Assembly (NCBI GenBank): GCA_945901965.1
Contig: CAMDMN010000011.1
Coordinates: 1-18,829 of the forward strand
Reading direction: 5' to 3'
Source of the DNA: Legionella genomosp. 1
GTDB lineage: Bacteria; Pseudomonadota; Gammaproteobacteria; Legionellales; Legionellaceae
DNA: 18,829 bases
Within the stretch, counting starts at the first letter, position 1. Each line of letters starts with the position of its first letter. The position numbers and the translations under genes are program-made. Under the pieces are notes generated by a model that did not search any database, was not told the DNA's origin, and saw only the letters and a list, made by a program, of their open reading frames with translations. Below are positions 7,104-14,829 of the stretch, piece by piece.

Positions 7104-9545
7104 ATGTCAAGTGAAAAAGAGTTAGTGTTGTCTGACAGTTTCTTAGATTCTGCTATACCTGTATTACCACTTAGGGATGTTGTGGTATACCCACATATGG
7201 TTATTCCACTTTTTGTTGGTCGTGATAAATCAGTCAAAGCCCTAGAAGCAGCTATGCTTGCTAATAAGAAAATATTTTTAGTCGCGCAACGAAAATCGGC
7301 AAATGACGATCCAAATGCTGAGGATTTATTTGCAGTTGGGACTTTATCATCCGTTTTACAATTACTAAAACTACCAGATGGAACCGTTAAAGTATTGGTA
7401 GAAGGTGAAACGCGCGCTAAAGTTAAGAATTATTCTATAGACTCAGGGTATATGTCTGCAGTTTTAGATAATTTAATTGAAGTTAATGATGCGTTAAAAA
7501 TTCAAGAAATTGAAATTTTAACTAGGTCACTAATGGCGCAATTCGAGCAATATATAAAATTAAATAAAAAAATCCCGCCTGAAATATTAAGTTCTCTAGC
7601 AAGTATAGAAGAGCCAGGTAGGCTTGCAGATTCTATAGCCGCTCATTTAAGTCTAAAAATAGAAGATAAACAAGATTTGTTAGAAACTCTTGATGTAGGT
7701 AGTCGTCTTGAGCGCTTAATGATGGCAGTTGAAAATGAAATTGATCTATTACAAGTTGAAAAAAGAGTACGAGGCCGTGTTAAACGGCAAATGGAAAAAA
7801 GTCAGCGTGAGTACTATCTGAATGAGCAAATAAAAGCTATTCAGAAAGAGCTTGGTGAAATGAGCGAAGAAGGTAACGACATTGAACAATTAGAACGCTC
7901 AATTAATAAAGCTGGTATGCCTAAAGAGGCAAAAGATAAATCAATAGCTGAGTTAAATAAATTAAAGATGATGTCACCAATGTCAGCTGAAGCTACAGTT
8001 ATTAGAAATTATTTAGATTGGATGTTGGCGGTTCCATGGAAAAAGAGAAATAAAATTCAATTTGATTTATCCAAAGCTGAACAAATGCTAGATAAAGACC
8101 ACTACGGTTTGGAGAAAGTTAAGGAAAGAATCCTTGAATATCTTGCTGTACAAAAGCGAGTTAAGCGTTTAAAAGGCCCGATTCTTTGTTTAGTAGGTCC
8201 TCCAGGGGTTGGTAAGACGTCTCTTGGACAATCAATTGCTAATGCTACAGGTAGAACATTTATCCGTATTGCTTTAGGTGGAGTAAGGGATGAGGCAGAG
8301 ATTCGTGGTCATAGACGAACGTATATTGGTTCTATGCCTGGAAAAATCATACAAAAATTATGTAAAGCATCGGTTAAAAATCCACTAATCATGTTAGATG
8401 AAGTTGATAAGATGGCTATGGATTTTCGTGGGGATCCTGCGTCTGCTTTACTTGAGGTATTAGATCCTGAGCAAAATCATACTTTTAACGATCATTATTT
8501 AGAAGTTAATTATGATTTAAGTGATGTGATGTTTATTGCAACTGCAAATTCGCTTGAAATTCCAGCTCCGTTATTAGATAGAATGGAAGTTATTCGTTTA
8601 GCGGGTTATACCGAAGATGAGAAGGTAAATATAGCTGAAAATTATTTAGTGTCGAAGCAATTGGTATTAAATGGTTTGAAGCCTTCAGAGATTGATATTA
8701 GTGAAGGAGCTATTCACGAGATTGTTAGACACTATACCCGTGAAGCAGGGGTTAGAAACCTTGAACGTGATATTGCCCATATTTGTAGGAAAGTTGTTAA
8801 AGATATTTTAACTTCTAAATCTCTTAAAAAAGTTAATATTTCACGTTCTAATATTGAAAAATATTTAGGTGTGAAGAAATTCCGCTATGGTTTGGCTGAA
8901 AGTCATGATCAAGTAGGACAAGTAACTGGATTAGCCTGGACTAGTGTTGGAGGCGAATTGCTTACAATTGAAGCCTCCATGATGCAAGGTAAAGGTAAAA
9001 TGGTGCATACTGGTCAGTTAGGTGAAGTTATGCAGGAATCAATCCATGCAGCGATGACTGTGGTTAGAAGTCATGCAAAGCAGTTTGGCATTAAAGATGA
9101 TTTTTATGAAAAGAATGATTTTCACGTTCATGTTCCGGAAGGCGCCACTCCTAAAGATGGTCCAAGTGCTGGGATTGGTATGTGTACGGCTCTTGTTTCC
9201 GCAATAACGCAAATTCCTGTTAGGGCTGATGTAGCAATGACTGGCGAGATTACATTGCGTGGTGAGGTTCTTCCTATAGGTGGATTAAAAGAAAAACTAC
9301 TTGCAGCACATCGAGGCGGGATAAAAACTGTAATAATTCCTGAGGAAAATGAAAAAGATTTAACAGAAATTCCTGATAATGTCTTAAGAAAATTAACTAT
9401 TAAGCCAGTTAAGACAATAGAGCAAGTTTTGGAATTGGCATTACAACGTAGTCCACTGGTGAATGAGGCTTTTTCTCATGATTTAATAGTAGATAATGTA
9501 AAAAGTTCAAAAAAAAATGAAAATAAAGATTTACACGCTCAATAA
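7104..9545 (+). CDS. lon: Lon, ATP-dependent serine protease
   Basis: Lon degrades misfolded proteins and short-lived regulators in the cytosol. The 813-residue protein is 29 longer than E. coli Lon (784). The N-terminal substrate-binding domain opens with LPLRDVVVYPHMVIPLFVGR at about residue 21 and is followed by a coiled-coil segment (about 210-300). The AAA+ module has Walker A GPPGVGKT (365-372) and Walker B LIMLDEVDKM. The protease domain has the Ser-Lys dyad: Ser688 in DGPSAGIGM and Lys731 in GGLKEKLLAA, with the same 43-residue spacing as E. coli (679 and 722). Most of the extra length is at the two ends, including a polar Lys/Asn-rich tail. Ribosome binding site AAGGA (7093-7097) is 6 bp before the ATG. 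I see no convincing heat-shock promoter in the 99-bp gap after clpX, so clpX-lon cotranscription is likely. Confidence 0.98.
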   Translation: MSSEKELVLSDSFLDSAIPVLPLRDVVVYPHMVIPLFVGRDKSVKALEAAMLANKKIFLVAQRKSANDDPNAEDLFAVGTLSSVLQLLKLPDGTVKVLVEGETRAKVKNYSIDSGYMSAVLDNLIEVNDALKIQEIEILTRSLMAQFEQYIKLNKKIPPEILSSLASIEEPGRLADSIAAHLSLKIEDKQDLLETLDVGSRLERLMMAVENEIDLLQVEKRVRGRVKRQMEKSQREYYLNEQIKAIQKELGEMSEEGNDIEQLERSINKAGMPKEAKDKSIAELNKLKMMSPMSAEATVIRNYLDWMLAVPWKKRNKIQFDLSKAEQMLDKDHYGLEKVKERILEYLAVQKRVKRLKGPILCLVGPPGVGKTSLGQSIANATGRTFIRIALGGVRDEAEIRGHRRTYIGSMPGKIIQKLCKASVKNPLIMLDEVDKMAMDFRGDPASALLEVLDPEQNHTFNDHYLEVNYDLSDVMFIATANSLEIPAPLLDRMEVIRLAGYTEDEKVNIAENYLVSKQLVLNGLKPSEIDISEGAIHEIVRHYTREAGVRNLERDIAHICRKVVKDILTSKSLKKVNISRSNIEKYLGVKKFRYGLAESHDQVGQVTGLAWTSVGGELLTIEASMMQGKGKMVHTGQLGEVMQESIHAAMTVVRSHAKQFGIKDDFYEKNDFHVHVPEGATPKDGPSAGIGMCTALVSAITQIPVRADVAMTGEITLRGEVLPIGGLKEKLLAAHRGGIKTVIIPEENEKDLTEIPDNVLRKLTIKPVKTIEQVLELALQRSPLVNEAFSHDLIVDNVKSSKKNENKDLHAQ

Positions 9546-9604
9546 TAACGAGTATATTCTCGTCGTTGCCCGCTACTGGCGGGGCTTCAGGGATGTATTA
9601 CAGC

Positions 9605-9633
9605 TTGACGCGAGTTGAAGGATCTGATGTAAT
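9605..9633 (+). promoter_or_regulatory. Sigma-70 promoter of hupB-tRNA-Val-tRNA-Asp
   Basis: TTGACG (9605-9610) and TGTAAT (9628-9633) are each one base from consensus with an exact 17-bp spacer. The -10 is preceded by TGA, giving an extended -10 element. It lies 42 bp before the hupB start codon, after the lon stop. Confidence 0.7.
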
Positions 9634-9674
9634 CAACTTGTAGTCTACGGTTGAATAACAGCAAAGGGGAAATA

Positions 9675-9953
9675 ATGAATAAAAGTGAATTAGTTGAAGC
9701 AATTGCACATCAATCAGGTGTAACTAAAGCCGATGCAAATCGGGTACTTGATACTTTCATGCATACTGTAACTGGCGCGTTGAAAGATGGTGATCAAGTG
9801 GTTTTACCAGGATTTGGATCTTTCTCAACTGGTAATCGCTCTGCACGGACTGGACGTAATCCACAGACCGGCGCGACGATTCAAATCAAAGCTTCACGTG
9901 TTGCTAAATTTAAAGCTGGCAAGGGACTGAAAGAAGCTGTACAACAAAGATAA
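9675..9953 (+). CDS. hupB: HU-family DNA-binding protein, beta-type
   Basis: HU is a small dimeric nucleoid protein that bends and compacts DNA. I chose the ATG at 9675 because a ribosome binding site AAGGGGA ends 4 bp before it and it gives the usual 92-residue length (E. coli HupB 90); the same frame is open upstream to a TTG at 9651, which has no such support. The HU signature is intact: LPGFGSFSTGNRSARTGRNP at about 44-63, including the arm proline (Pro63 in GRNPQTG) that intercalates into DNA. The position after lon, as in E. coli, supports hupB rather than hupA or an IHF subunit. Its stop codon is only 6 bp before tRNA-Val. Confidence 0.96.
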   Translation: MNKSELVEAIAHQSGVTKADANRVLDTFMHTVTGALKDGDQVVLPGFGSFSTGNRSARTGRNPQTGATIQIKASRVAKFKAGKGLKEAVQQR

Positions 9954-9959
9954 GTTATC

Positions 9960-10035
9960 GGGTGCTTAGCTCAGCTGGGAGAGCATCGCCCTTACAAGGC
10001 GAGGGTCGCAGGTTCGATCCCTGCAGCACCCACCA
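9960..10035 (+). tRNA. tRNA-Val (anticodon TAC)
   Basis: A 76-nt cloverleaf, acceptor GGGTGCT/AGCACCC, T arm GCAGGTTCGATCCCTGC and encoded CCA. Anticodon stem TCGCC/GGCGA encloses CTTACAA, anticodon TAC. It begins 6 bp after the hupB stop codon, leaving no room for a separate promoter. Confidence 0.96.
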
Positions 10036-10040
10036 TGTTT

Positions 10041-10117
10041 GGAGTGGTAGTTCAGTTGGTTAGAATACCGGCCTGTCACGCCGGGGGTCGCGGGTTCGAG
10101 CCCCGTCCACTCCGCCA
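10041..10117 (+). tRNA. tRNA-Asp (anticodon GTC)
   Basis: A 77-nt cloverleaf beginning GGAGTGG, T arm GCGGGTTCGAGCCCCGT, encoded CCA after discriminator G. Anticodon stem CCGGC/GCCGG encloses CTGTCAC, anticodon GTC. It follows tRNA-Val by 5 bp and is followed by an intrinsic terminator. Confidence 0.96.
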
Positions 10118-10121
10118 GCAT

Positions 10122-10147
10122 AACGCGCCTAAGGGCGCGTTTTTTTT
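10122..10147 (+). terminator. Intrinsic terminator of the hupB-tRNA unit
   Basis: AACGCGCC-TAAG-GGCGCGTT forms a perfect 8-bp GC-rich stem with a 4-nt loop, followed directly by a run of eight T (10140-10147). It starts 5 bp after tRNA-Asp. This is the clearest Rho-independent terminator in the window. Confidence 0.93.
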
Positions 10148-10255
10148 AATCAAATTAATAACCATCTCTAATTGTTCATACGGACGAGATGTGTTATTTT
10201 ACGATTAAATTTATAACCTTGTTATTAAGGTTGTTTTAATTATGGATTTCATTAA

Positions 10256-12133
10256 ATGCTGCAAAAATTAAATGAACGAATACAAGGTGTTGTTGCTTGG
10301 GTAGTAATTATTCTTGTTGCGATAACATTTACATTATTTGGTATTGATTATTATATTCAATCGCGGCATGAGACTTCTCTGCAAATTGAAGTTAATGGTA
10401 AACCCATAACTAAACAAGCATTTGAAGTAAATTACCGTCGTATTCGCCAAACAAGAGATCCTTCTCTTATGACCGCAGCCCTAGAAGCGCAATTAAGGCA
10501 ACAAGTTATGGATGAAATGGTTATGAACGCTGTTAGTGTTCAGGCCGCAACTCAGGCAGGCTTTGCTGTTAACCCCACTCAAGCAAATGCTGCAATATTA
10601 TCTATTCCGCAATTTCAACAAGATGGTCAATTTTCAACCGATAAATATCAGCAAGCAATATCTGGTGCTTTATATACACCTGAAACATTCCAAAAAGAAG
10701 TACGCCAAGGCATGTTATTAAATCAGCAGCGCTTTACTTTTATTGGAACATCATTTGCTTTACCAAATGAAATTAAACAATTTGTAAAATTATATATGCA
10801 GAAAAGAGATTATAATTATTTACAAATTAATGCAGCGCAATTTGTAAAAGGTGTTACGGTAACATCTGAAGAAATAAAAGATTATTATAAAACTCATCAA
10901 AAGGAGTTTATGACTCCTGAAAAAATTAGCATTGATTTTATACATTTGACAATGTCCGATATTAAGAAAAAAATAAATATTACAGATCGACAAGTTAAAA
11001 AATATTATAATGAAAACAATTCTAATTTTTATGCTCCTGCGCAGTGGAAAGTGGCTCATATTTTATTTGCAGTCCCAGCTGATGCCACTATCTTAGAAAA
11101 AGAAAGGGTTAAAAAGCGTGCAGAAGAGGCTTATGCAACATTAGAAAAAGATCCAGCTCAGTTTGATAATCTAGTTAAAACTATATCTGACGATAAAATA
11201 TCCGCAATGAAATCAGGTGCTTTACCTTGGATTGTTGCAGGACAATCTAAATTTGATAAAACATTTGTAAATTTAAAGAATTCTGGTGATATTTCTGAGC
11301 CTGTTTTATCAGAGCATGGTTTTGAAATTTTTAAATTATTAGCTTCTAAAGAATCTAAAATTAAACCACTATCTGATGTAAAACAAGATATACAAGAACA
11401 ATTACTGATTGATATGGCTCAAACAGAGTATGCACAAGCATTAGAGAAATTATCTGATTTGACATATCAGACTCCTGATTCACTTAAACCTGTGGCTAAA
11501 GCATTGAAGCTTAATATTGAAGAATCAGAATTATTCTCACGTAAAGGTGGAAATACAGATTTAACTAAATCAAAGCTAGTTATAAATGCAGCATTTAGTC
11601 ATGATGTATTAACACTTGGTAATAATAGTGAGACAGTACAATTAAATAATGATGGTGTAGTTGTTGTTAGGGTAAATAAACATATTCCTGCTGCACAAAC
11701 ATCATTAGAAGAAATAAAATCAATAATTGAGAAAAATATTGCTTTGGATAAGGCTAGAACTGAAGCAAAACGCTTAGGCGAAGAATTAACAAGTTCTATG
11801 AACGATGTTACCAAATATAATGAGTTACTAACTACTAATAAATTAGTTTGGCATCCAATAGTTGATGCCGCGCGTGATACAGATTTGACTCAAGTAGCAA
11901 TTAATGATCTAGCATTTAACATAGCCAGCACTGGATCTGAAAAAGGTTTGAGCCTAGAAAATGGTGATTATGTGATTGTTAATTTGAAAAAAATCAATGA
12001 TGGTAATCTTGATTTACTCGATAAAGAACAAGTTGCATCTATCACCCAACAAATCGAATCTAGTTATGGAATGATGGATTATGATTTATATATTAGTGGT
12101 TTGATGAATAAGGCTACTATTGTTAAGCATTAG
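10256..12133 (+). CDS. ppiD: PpiD-like periplasmic folding factor, inner-membrane anchored
   Basis: PpiD is a chaperone at the periplasmic exit of the Sec translocon. The 625-residue length matches E. coli PpiD (623). A short cytoplasmic N-terminus is followed by one membrane anchor (about residues 12-30, VVAWVVIILVAITFTLFGI), then a SurA-N-like helical region and a parvulin-type domain at about 263-363 that opens with KVAHILFAV (His268). The parvulin domain has GALPWI where active parvulins usually have GGDLGWF, and the nearby S.D motif is weak, so isomerase activity is doubtful; E. coli PpiD is also reported inactive there. The start has only a weak ribosome binding site (GGA at 10244-10246). 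A small hairpin AACCTT-GTTATT-AAGGTT (10215-10232) lies in the leader. The gene order lon-hupB-ppiD confirms the assignment. Confidence 0.93.
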   Translation: MLQKLNERIQGVVAWVVIILVAITFTLFGIDYYIQSRHETSLQIEVNGKPITKQAFEVNYRRIRQTRDPSLMTAALEAQLRQQVMDEMVMNAVSVQAATQAGFAVNPTQANAAILSIPQFQQDGQFSTDKYQQAISGALYTPETFQKEVRQGMLLNQQRFTFIGTSFALPNEIKQFVKLYMQKRDYNYLQINAAQFVKGVTVTSEEIKDYYKTHQKEFMTPEKISIDFIHLTMSDIKKKINITDRQVKKYYNENNSNFYAPAQWKVAHILFAVPADATILEKERVKKRAEEAYATLEKDPAQFDNLVKTISDDKISAMKSGALPWIVAGQSKFDKTFVNLKNSGDISEPVLSEHGFEIFKLLASKESKIKPLSDVKQDIQEQLLIDMAQTEYAQALEKLSDLTYQTPDSLKPVAKALKLNIEESELFSRKGGNTDLTKSKLVINAAFSHDVLTLGNNSETVQLNNDGVVVVRVNKHIPAAQTSLEEIKSIIEKNIALDKARTEAKRLGEELTSSMNDVTKYNELLTTNKLVWHPIVDAARDTDLTQVAINDLAFNIASTGSEKGLSLENGDYVIVNLKKINDGNLDLLDKEQVASITQQIESSYGMMDYDLYISGLMNKATIVKH

Positions 12134-12168
12134 AATCATTATATATATAATATTGTGGTTACTGATCT

Positions 12169-12213
12169 AACTCCCAACATACGTCATCCCGAGTGCAACG
12201 AGGGATCTCCATT
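12169..12213 (+). repeat. 45-bp direct repeat, copy 1
   Basis: AACTCCCA..CGTCATCCCGAGTGCAACG..GATCTCCATT. The same 45 bp recurs at 12327-12371 with changes only in a few bases after AACTCCCA. This copy forms the left arm of the palindrome 12181-12275. Confidence 0.85.
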
Positions 12214-12275
12214 TGCAGTGAATTGTGCAACATTCAGGAGATCCTTCGCGCAAAAACACGCGCTCTGGATGACGT
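12181..12275. repeat. CGTCATCCCGAG-family palindrome
   Basis: The left arm 12181-12210 pairs imperfectly with the right arm 12237-12275: ends ACGTCATCC..GGATCTCC on both, with extra bases inside the right arm that form their own GCGC hairpin. A small internal hairpin TTGCA/TGCAA lies at 12213-12230. It follows ppiD by about 45 bp and may act as its 3' end. The rest of the 344-bp gap holds the second direct-repeat copy and the promoter of the next gene. Confidence 0.75.
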
Positions 12276-12326
12276 GCTGCTATTATGAGCCATGCTACAT
12301 TCTGCATCGAGGCTCCATTCTTATGT

Positions 12327-12371
12327 AACTCCCATGGTACGTCATCCCGAGTGCAACGAGGGATCTCCATT
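12327..12371 (+). repeat. 45-bp direct repeat, copy 2 (solitary half-element)
   Basis: A second copy of the left half of the palindrome, with the same AACTCCCA leader and ATCTCCATT end but no matching right arm, so it looks like a partial or decayed element. Confidence 0.85.
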
Positions 12372-12413
12372 ATTTTGGCAAAACTCCTAATTTTATAAAT
12401 TTCAGGTTTCACC

Positions 12414-12447
12414 TTGCCAAATCAATCATGTGCTCATATAATGAGCA
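12414..12447 (+). promoter_or_regulatory. Sigma-70 promoter with a palindrome over the -10 box
   Basis: TTGCCA (12414-12419) and a perfect TATAAT (12437-12442) are separated by exactly 17 bp. The -10 box sits inside TGCTCAT-ATA-ATGAGCA (12431-12447), a perfect 7-bp inverted repeat, which could be an operator for a dimeric repressor. It lies 30 bp upstream of the 12478 start codon. Confidence 0.7.
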
Positions 12448-12477
12448 AATTTTTTAAATTATTGTAAAGGAGAAGAT

Positions 12478-13935
12478 ATGCCGCAAGCTAATATATTGAC
12501 CGATGCAAAACTAAAGCAGTTGTATTATGAAATTGCTGATGATTATGCATTTCTTAGTGGGATTCAAACGCCATTTCCTTTAACTGCTGCTCAAATTGCT
12601 GAAGAGCTTAATCGCCGTCTTTATAATTCATTAACTAATCCTAGCTGCCCACTTTATAGTTTGCCAGATGTAGAGAAGGACAAAGCTTTTACAGTTTTGA
12701 ATACTTATTTAAGGGCCTGTCAACATAATACTTTTATTCATAATCAAAATAATTTAGTTAGAATAAATTATAGCTATTTAAATCCTCCACCTATAACTAC
12801 TCCTACCTACGTAATTATTGATAACAGACCACATAGATCTTATTGTGCATCTAACGACTTTCTTATTACTTGGATGCTCTTAAATATGGTTGGACGCTCA
12901 AATCACCAAATACATCCACACGGCTCAATATTTCCATCTAGTAATACACATGGCCATTCTCGTAAAAGAAAAGATAAAGAAGAGGCTGAAGCTGCTGCTC
13001 AAGCACAGTTTTGGGCGATGGTTGTAGTTGTTTGTGCTATTATTGCAGCTATTGCTTCTGCATTTATTGCATTATATTATTTATTAAATGAAGTTAATGC
13101 TAGTTTAAATCGTTTTATATACAACGAAGGGTGGATTCAAGCTTTAGTTTCTCTATCTTCTATAGCTGCATCTGGCTTTACGAGTTTTATTTTAGCAAAT
13201 ACTTTTGTAACCCCGCCATTAATTGGACTAGCGATTACTGCAGGTTTAGCAAATCCTGTTGGTTTTGCAGTTTTTGGTGTGTTAGCAATTTCTCTTATTG
13301 GTGCAGCTGTTGGTGGATATCTTACTAATTTAGTTCAAAATTTTATTATTAGTAGCTTTAATAAAGATGCACTTGATCCTAATGATCCTCACCGCTTTGA
13401 GTTAACAGATAAAGAATCTCGTAATTTAATATCTAAGGGAATTGATCCAATCAAAGTTAAGTGCGCAATTATTGCTCTTCGTGCTGAGATTGGAAAAGAA
13501 AAAGTCCCTGGATTTATAGATCGTTTATTTATTCAACATGGTGGGAGAATTTCTAAGTGTTTGGATGACATTAGGCAGTTACGTAAAGGTAATTTAAAGG
13601 TTGTTGGCGTAGGTCCGTTGACTTTTGATTGTCAACAAGTTCAAACGGTTACAGTGCAAGTAGCACCACAACTACCACAACTTGGGATGAGATTCTTTTC
13701 ACCACAACAGCTAATTGTAGTTCCTAATGTCCCAGAAGCATCTGCTCCGTTTATATCGCCACAAGTAGACAAGCAGTTGCCAAGTATTATTTTACCAGTT
13801 GAGGTAGTACAAGTTTTACCTCCTTCAGCACCTCCATCTGAACCAACTGAAGTTGTTGTTGCTGCAAATAATCCAAGTGTAGATGATGATGAAGATGAAA
13901 ATCCAAGGCCAATTGTAGCTGGTCAATTTAGGTAA
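12478..13935 (+). CDS. Unrecognised membrane protein with proline-rich acidic tail
   Basis: I do not recognise this 485-residue protein. There is no N-terminal signal peptide. Residues 1-160 are soluble, with Cys, His and Pro, and end in a His-rich and then charged stretch (SRKRKDKEEAEAAAQAQ). Two hydrophobic regions follow: a strong segment at about 179-204, and a Gly/Ala-rich block at about 221-282 that could hold two or three helices (AITAGLANPVGFAVFGVLA). Residues 290-390 are charged and soluble. Residues 395-485 are rich in Pro, Val and Gln and end with an acidic run (DDDEDE) before NPRPIVAGQFR. Ribosome binding site AAGGAG (12467-12472) and a strong promoter show it is expressed. The downstream neighbour is convergent and the upstream gene is separated by repeats, so it stands alone. 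Intracellular Legionellales relatives carry many such orphan proteins with central membrane segments and soluble ends; an effector role is speculation. Confidence 0.85.
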   Translation: MPQANILTDAKLKQLYYEIADDYAFLSGIQTPFPLTAAQIAEELNRRLYNSLTNPSCPLYSLPDVEKDKAFTVLNTYLRACQHNTFIHNQNNLVRINYSYLNPPPITTPTYVIIDNRPHRSYCASNDFLITWMLLNMVGRSNHQIHPHGSIFPSSNTHGHSRKRKDKEEAEAAAQAQFWAMVVVVCAIIAAIASAFIALYYLLNEVNASLNRFIYNEGWIQALVSLSSIAASGFTSFILANTFVTPPLIGLAITAGLANPVGFAVFGVLAISLIGAAVGGYLTNLVQNFIISSFNKDALDPNDPHRFELTDKESRNLISKGIDPIKVKCAIIALRAEIGKEKVPGFIDRLFIQHGGRISKCLDDIRQLRKGNLKVVGVGPLTFDCQQVQTVTVQVAPQLPQLGMRFFSPQQLIVVPNVPEASAPFISPQVDKQLPSIILPVEVVQVLPPSAPPSEPTEVVVAANNPSVDDDEDENPRPIVAGQFR

Positions 13936-13943
13936 TAAGAAGC

Positions 13944-14008
13944 GTAGCCTGGTTGCTTGCAACCAGGATTTATCAAAATTGAATCCTGGTTGCAAGCAAC
14001 CAGGCTAC
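13944..14008. terminator. Perfect 27-bp palindrome at a convergent gene junction, likely bidirectional terminator
   Basis: Arms 13944-13970 and 13982-14008 are perfect complements around an 11-nt AT-rich loop. Each arm contains its own small hairpin (CCTGGTTGC/GCAACCAGG). Ends GTAGCCTGG/CCAGGCTAC match the element at 2653-2755. A further small hairpin TGGGCC-GA-GGCCCA lies at 14018-14031. It sits between the convergent stops at 13935 and 14040 and could stop transcription both ways, although it lacks T-runs. It is equally a member of the repeat family. Confidence 0.7.
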
Positions 14009-14039
14009 TTCAAGTGATGGGCCGAGGCCCACATACATT

Positions 14040-14828
14040 TTATTCTTCTAAGGCGGCCATTGATACAGCGTGGTATCCTGCATCGACATGTAGAACTTCT
14101 CCAGTTATACCTGAAGCAAGGCTTGAGCATAAAAATGCGGCGGTATTGCCTACTTCTAATGCTGTAATATTACGTCTGAGTGGCGCAACATTAGCATATG
14201 CTGTTTGAAATTTTCTGAAATCTTTTATGCCTGCAGCAGCTAATGTTCTTATGGGACCAGCTGATATTGCATTAACTCTTAAACCTTTAGGTCCTACGCT
14301 TGCGGCAAGGTATCTCACTGCAGCTTCAAGACTTGCTTTGGCTATACCCATAACATTATAGTTAGGCACCGCTTTTTCAGCGCCATAATAACTAAGTGTT
14401 AAAATTGAACCTTCGGTATCTTTCATTAAAGGCTGAGCTGCTTTTGTTACAGCAACAAGACTATATGCGCTAATATCATGCGCAATGCGAAAACCTTCGC
14501 GGGTTGCGTTTTCAACATAATCACCTGCAATTTGATCTGCGGGTGCAAAAGCTACAGAATGGATTAATATATCTAATTTAGACCAATGAGAGCCTAATTT
14601 TTCAAAAACATTTTCAATTTCAGTATCACTAGCTACATCACAAGGAAAAGTAATGGTTGAATTAAATTCAGCAGCCATTTTGTCAACGCGTTCTTTTAAT
14701 TTATCATTTTGATAGGTAAATGCAAGCTCCGCTCCTTCTCTATGTAAAGCTTCAGCAATTCCATAGGCAATTGAACGATTAGATACTAAACCAAAAATAA
14801 GTGCTTTCTTACCACTCAAAAATCCCAC
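14040..14828 (-). CDS. fabI: FabI, NADH-dependent enoyl-ACP reductase
   Basis: FabI reduces trans-2-enoyl-ACP in the last step of each fatty-acid elongation cycle. At 262 residues it has the E. coli length. It is a short-chain-dehydrogenase fold with nucleotide-binding GLVSNRSIAYGIA (13-25) and the active-site signature SYYGAEKAVPNYNVMGIAKA, giving Tyr147, Tyr157 and Lys164 (Tyr146, Tyr156 and Lys163 in E. coli). Position 94 (SVAFAP) corresponds to the Gly93 region linked to inhibitor resistance in E. coli and appears as Phe-Ala, the usual form being FAPGDQ; here FAPADQ. The start codon is GTG at 14828, preceded by AGGAG (14835-14839); the overlapping ATG is out of frame. It starts 1 bp after the udk stop, so it is translated from the same mRNA. 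Confidence 0.96.
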   Translation of the reverse strand: MGFLSGKKALIFGLVSNRSIAYGIAEALHREGAELAFTYQNDKLKERVDKMAAEFNSTITFPCDVASDTEIENVFEKLGSHWSKLDILIHSVAFAPADQIAGDYVENATREGFRIAHDISAYSLVAVTKAAQPLMKDTEGSILTLSYYGAEKAVPNYNVMGIAKASLEAAVRYLAASVGPKGLRVNAISAGPIRTLAAAGIKDFRKFQTAYANVAPLRRNITALEVGNTAAFLCSSLASGITGEVLHVDAGYHAVSMAALEE

Positions 14829-14829
14829 A

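Noticed and set aside
9546..9600. Possible terminator after lon (GCCCGC near 9570 with GCGGGGC)
   Set aside because: The stem needs a bulge and has no T-run after it; too weak to call.
10172..10200. Promoter of ppiD (TTGTTC, 17 bp, TATTTT)
   Set aside because: Only three of six and four of six matches; many such pairs occur by chance in AT-rich DNA.
12167..12412. Minus-strand 81-codon frame downstream of ppiD
   Set aside because: It is made of the CGTCATCCCGAG repeats, with no ribosome binding site; such peptides recur wherever this repeat occurs.
13957..14208. Plus-strand 83-codon frame at the convergent junction
   Set aside because: It covers the palindrome and then the antisense of fabI; no ribosome binding site.
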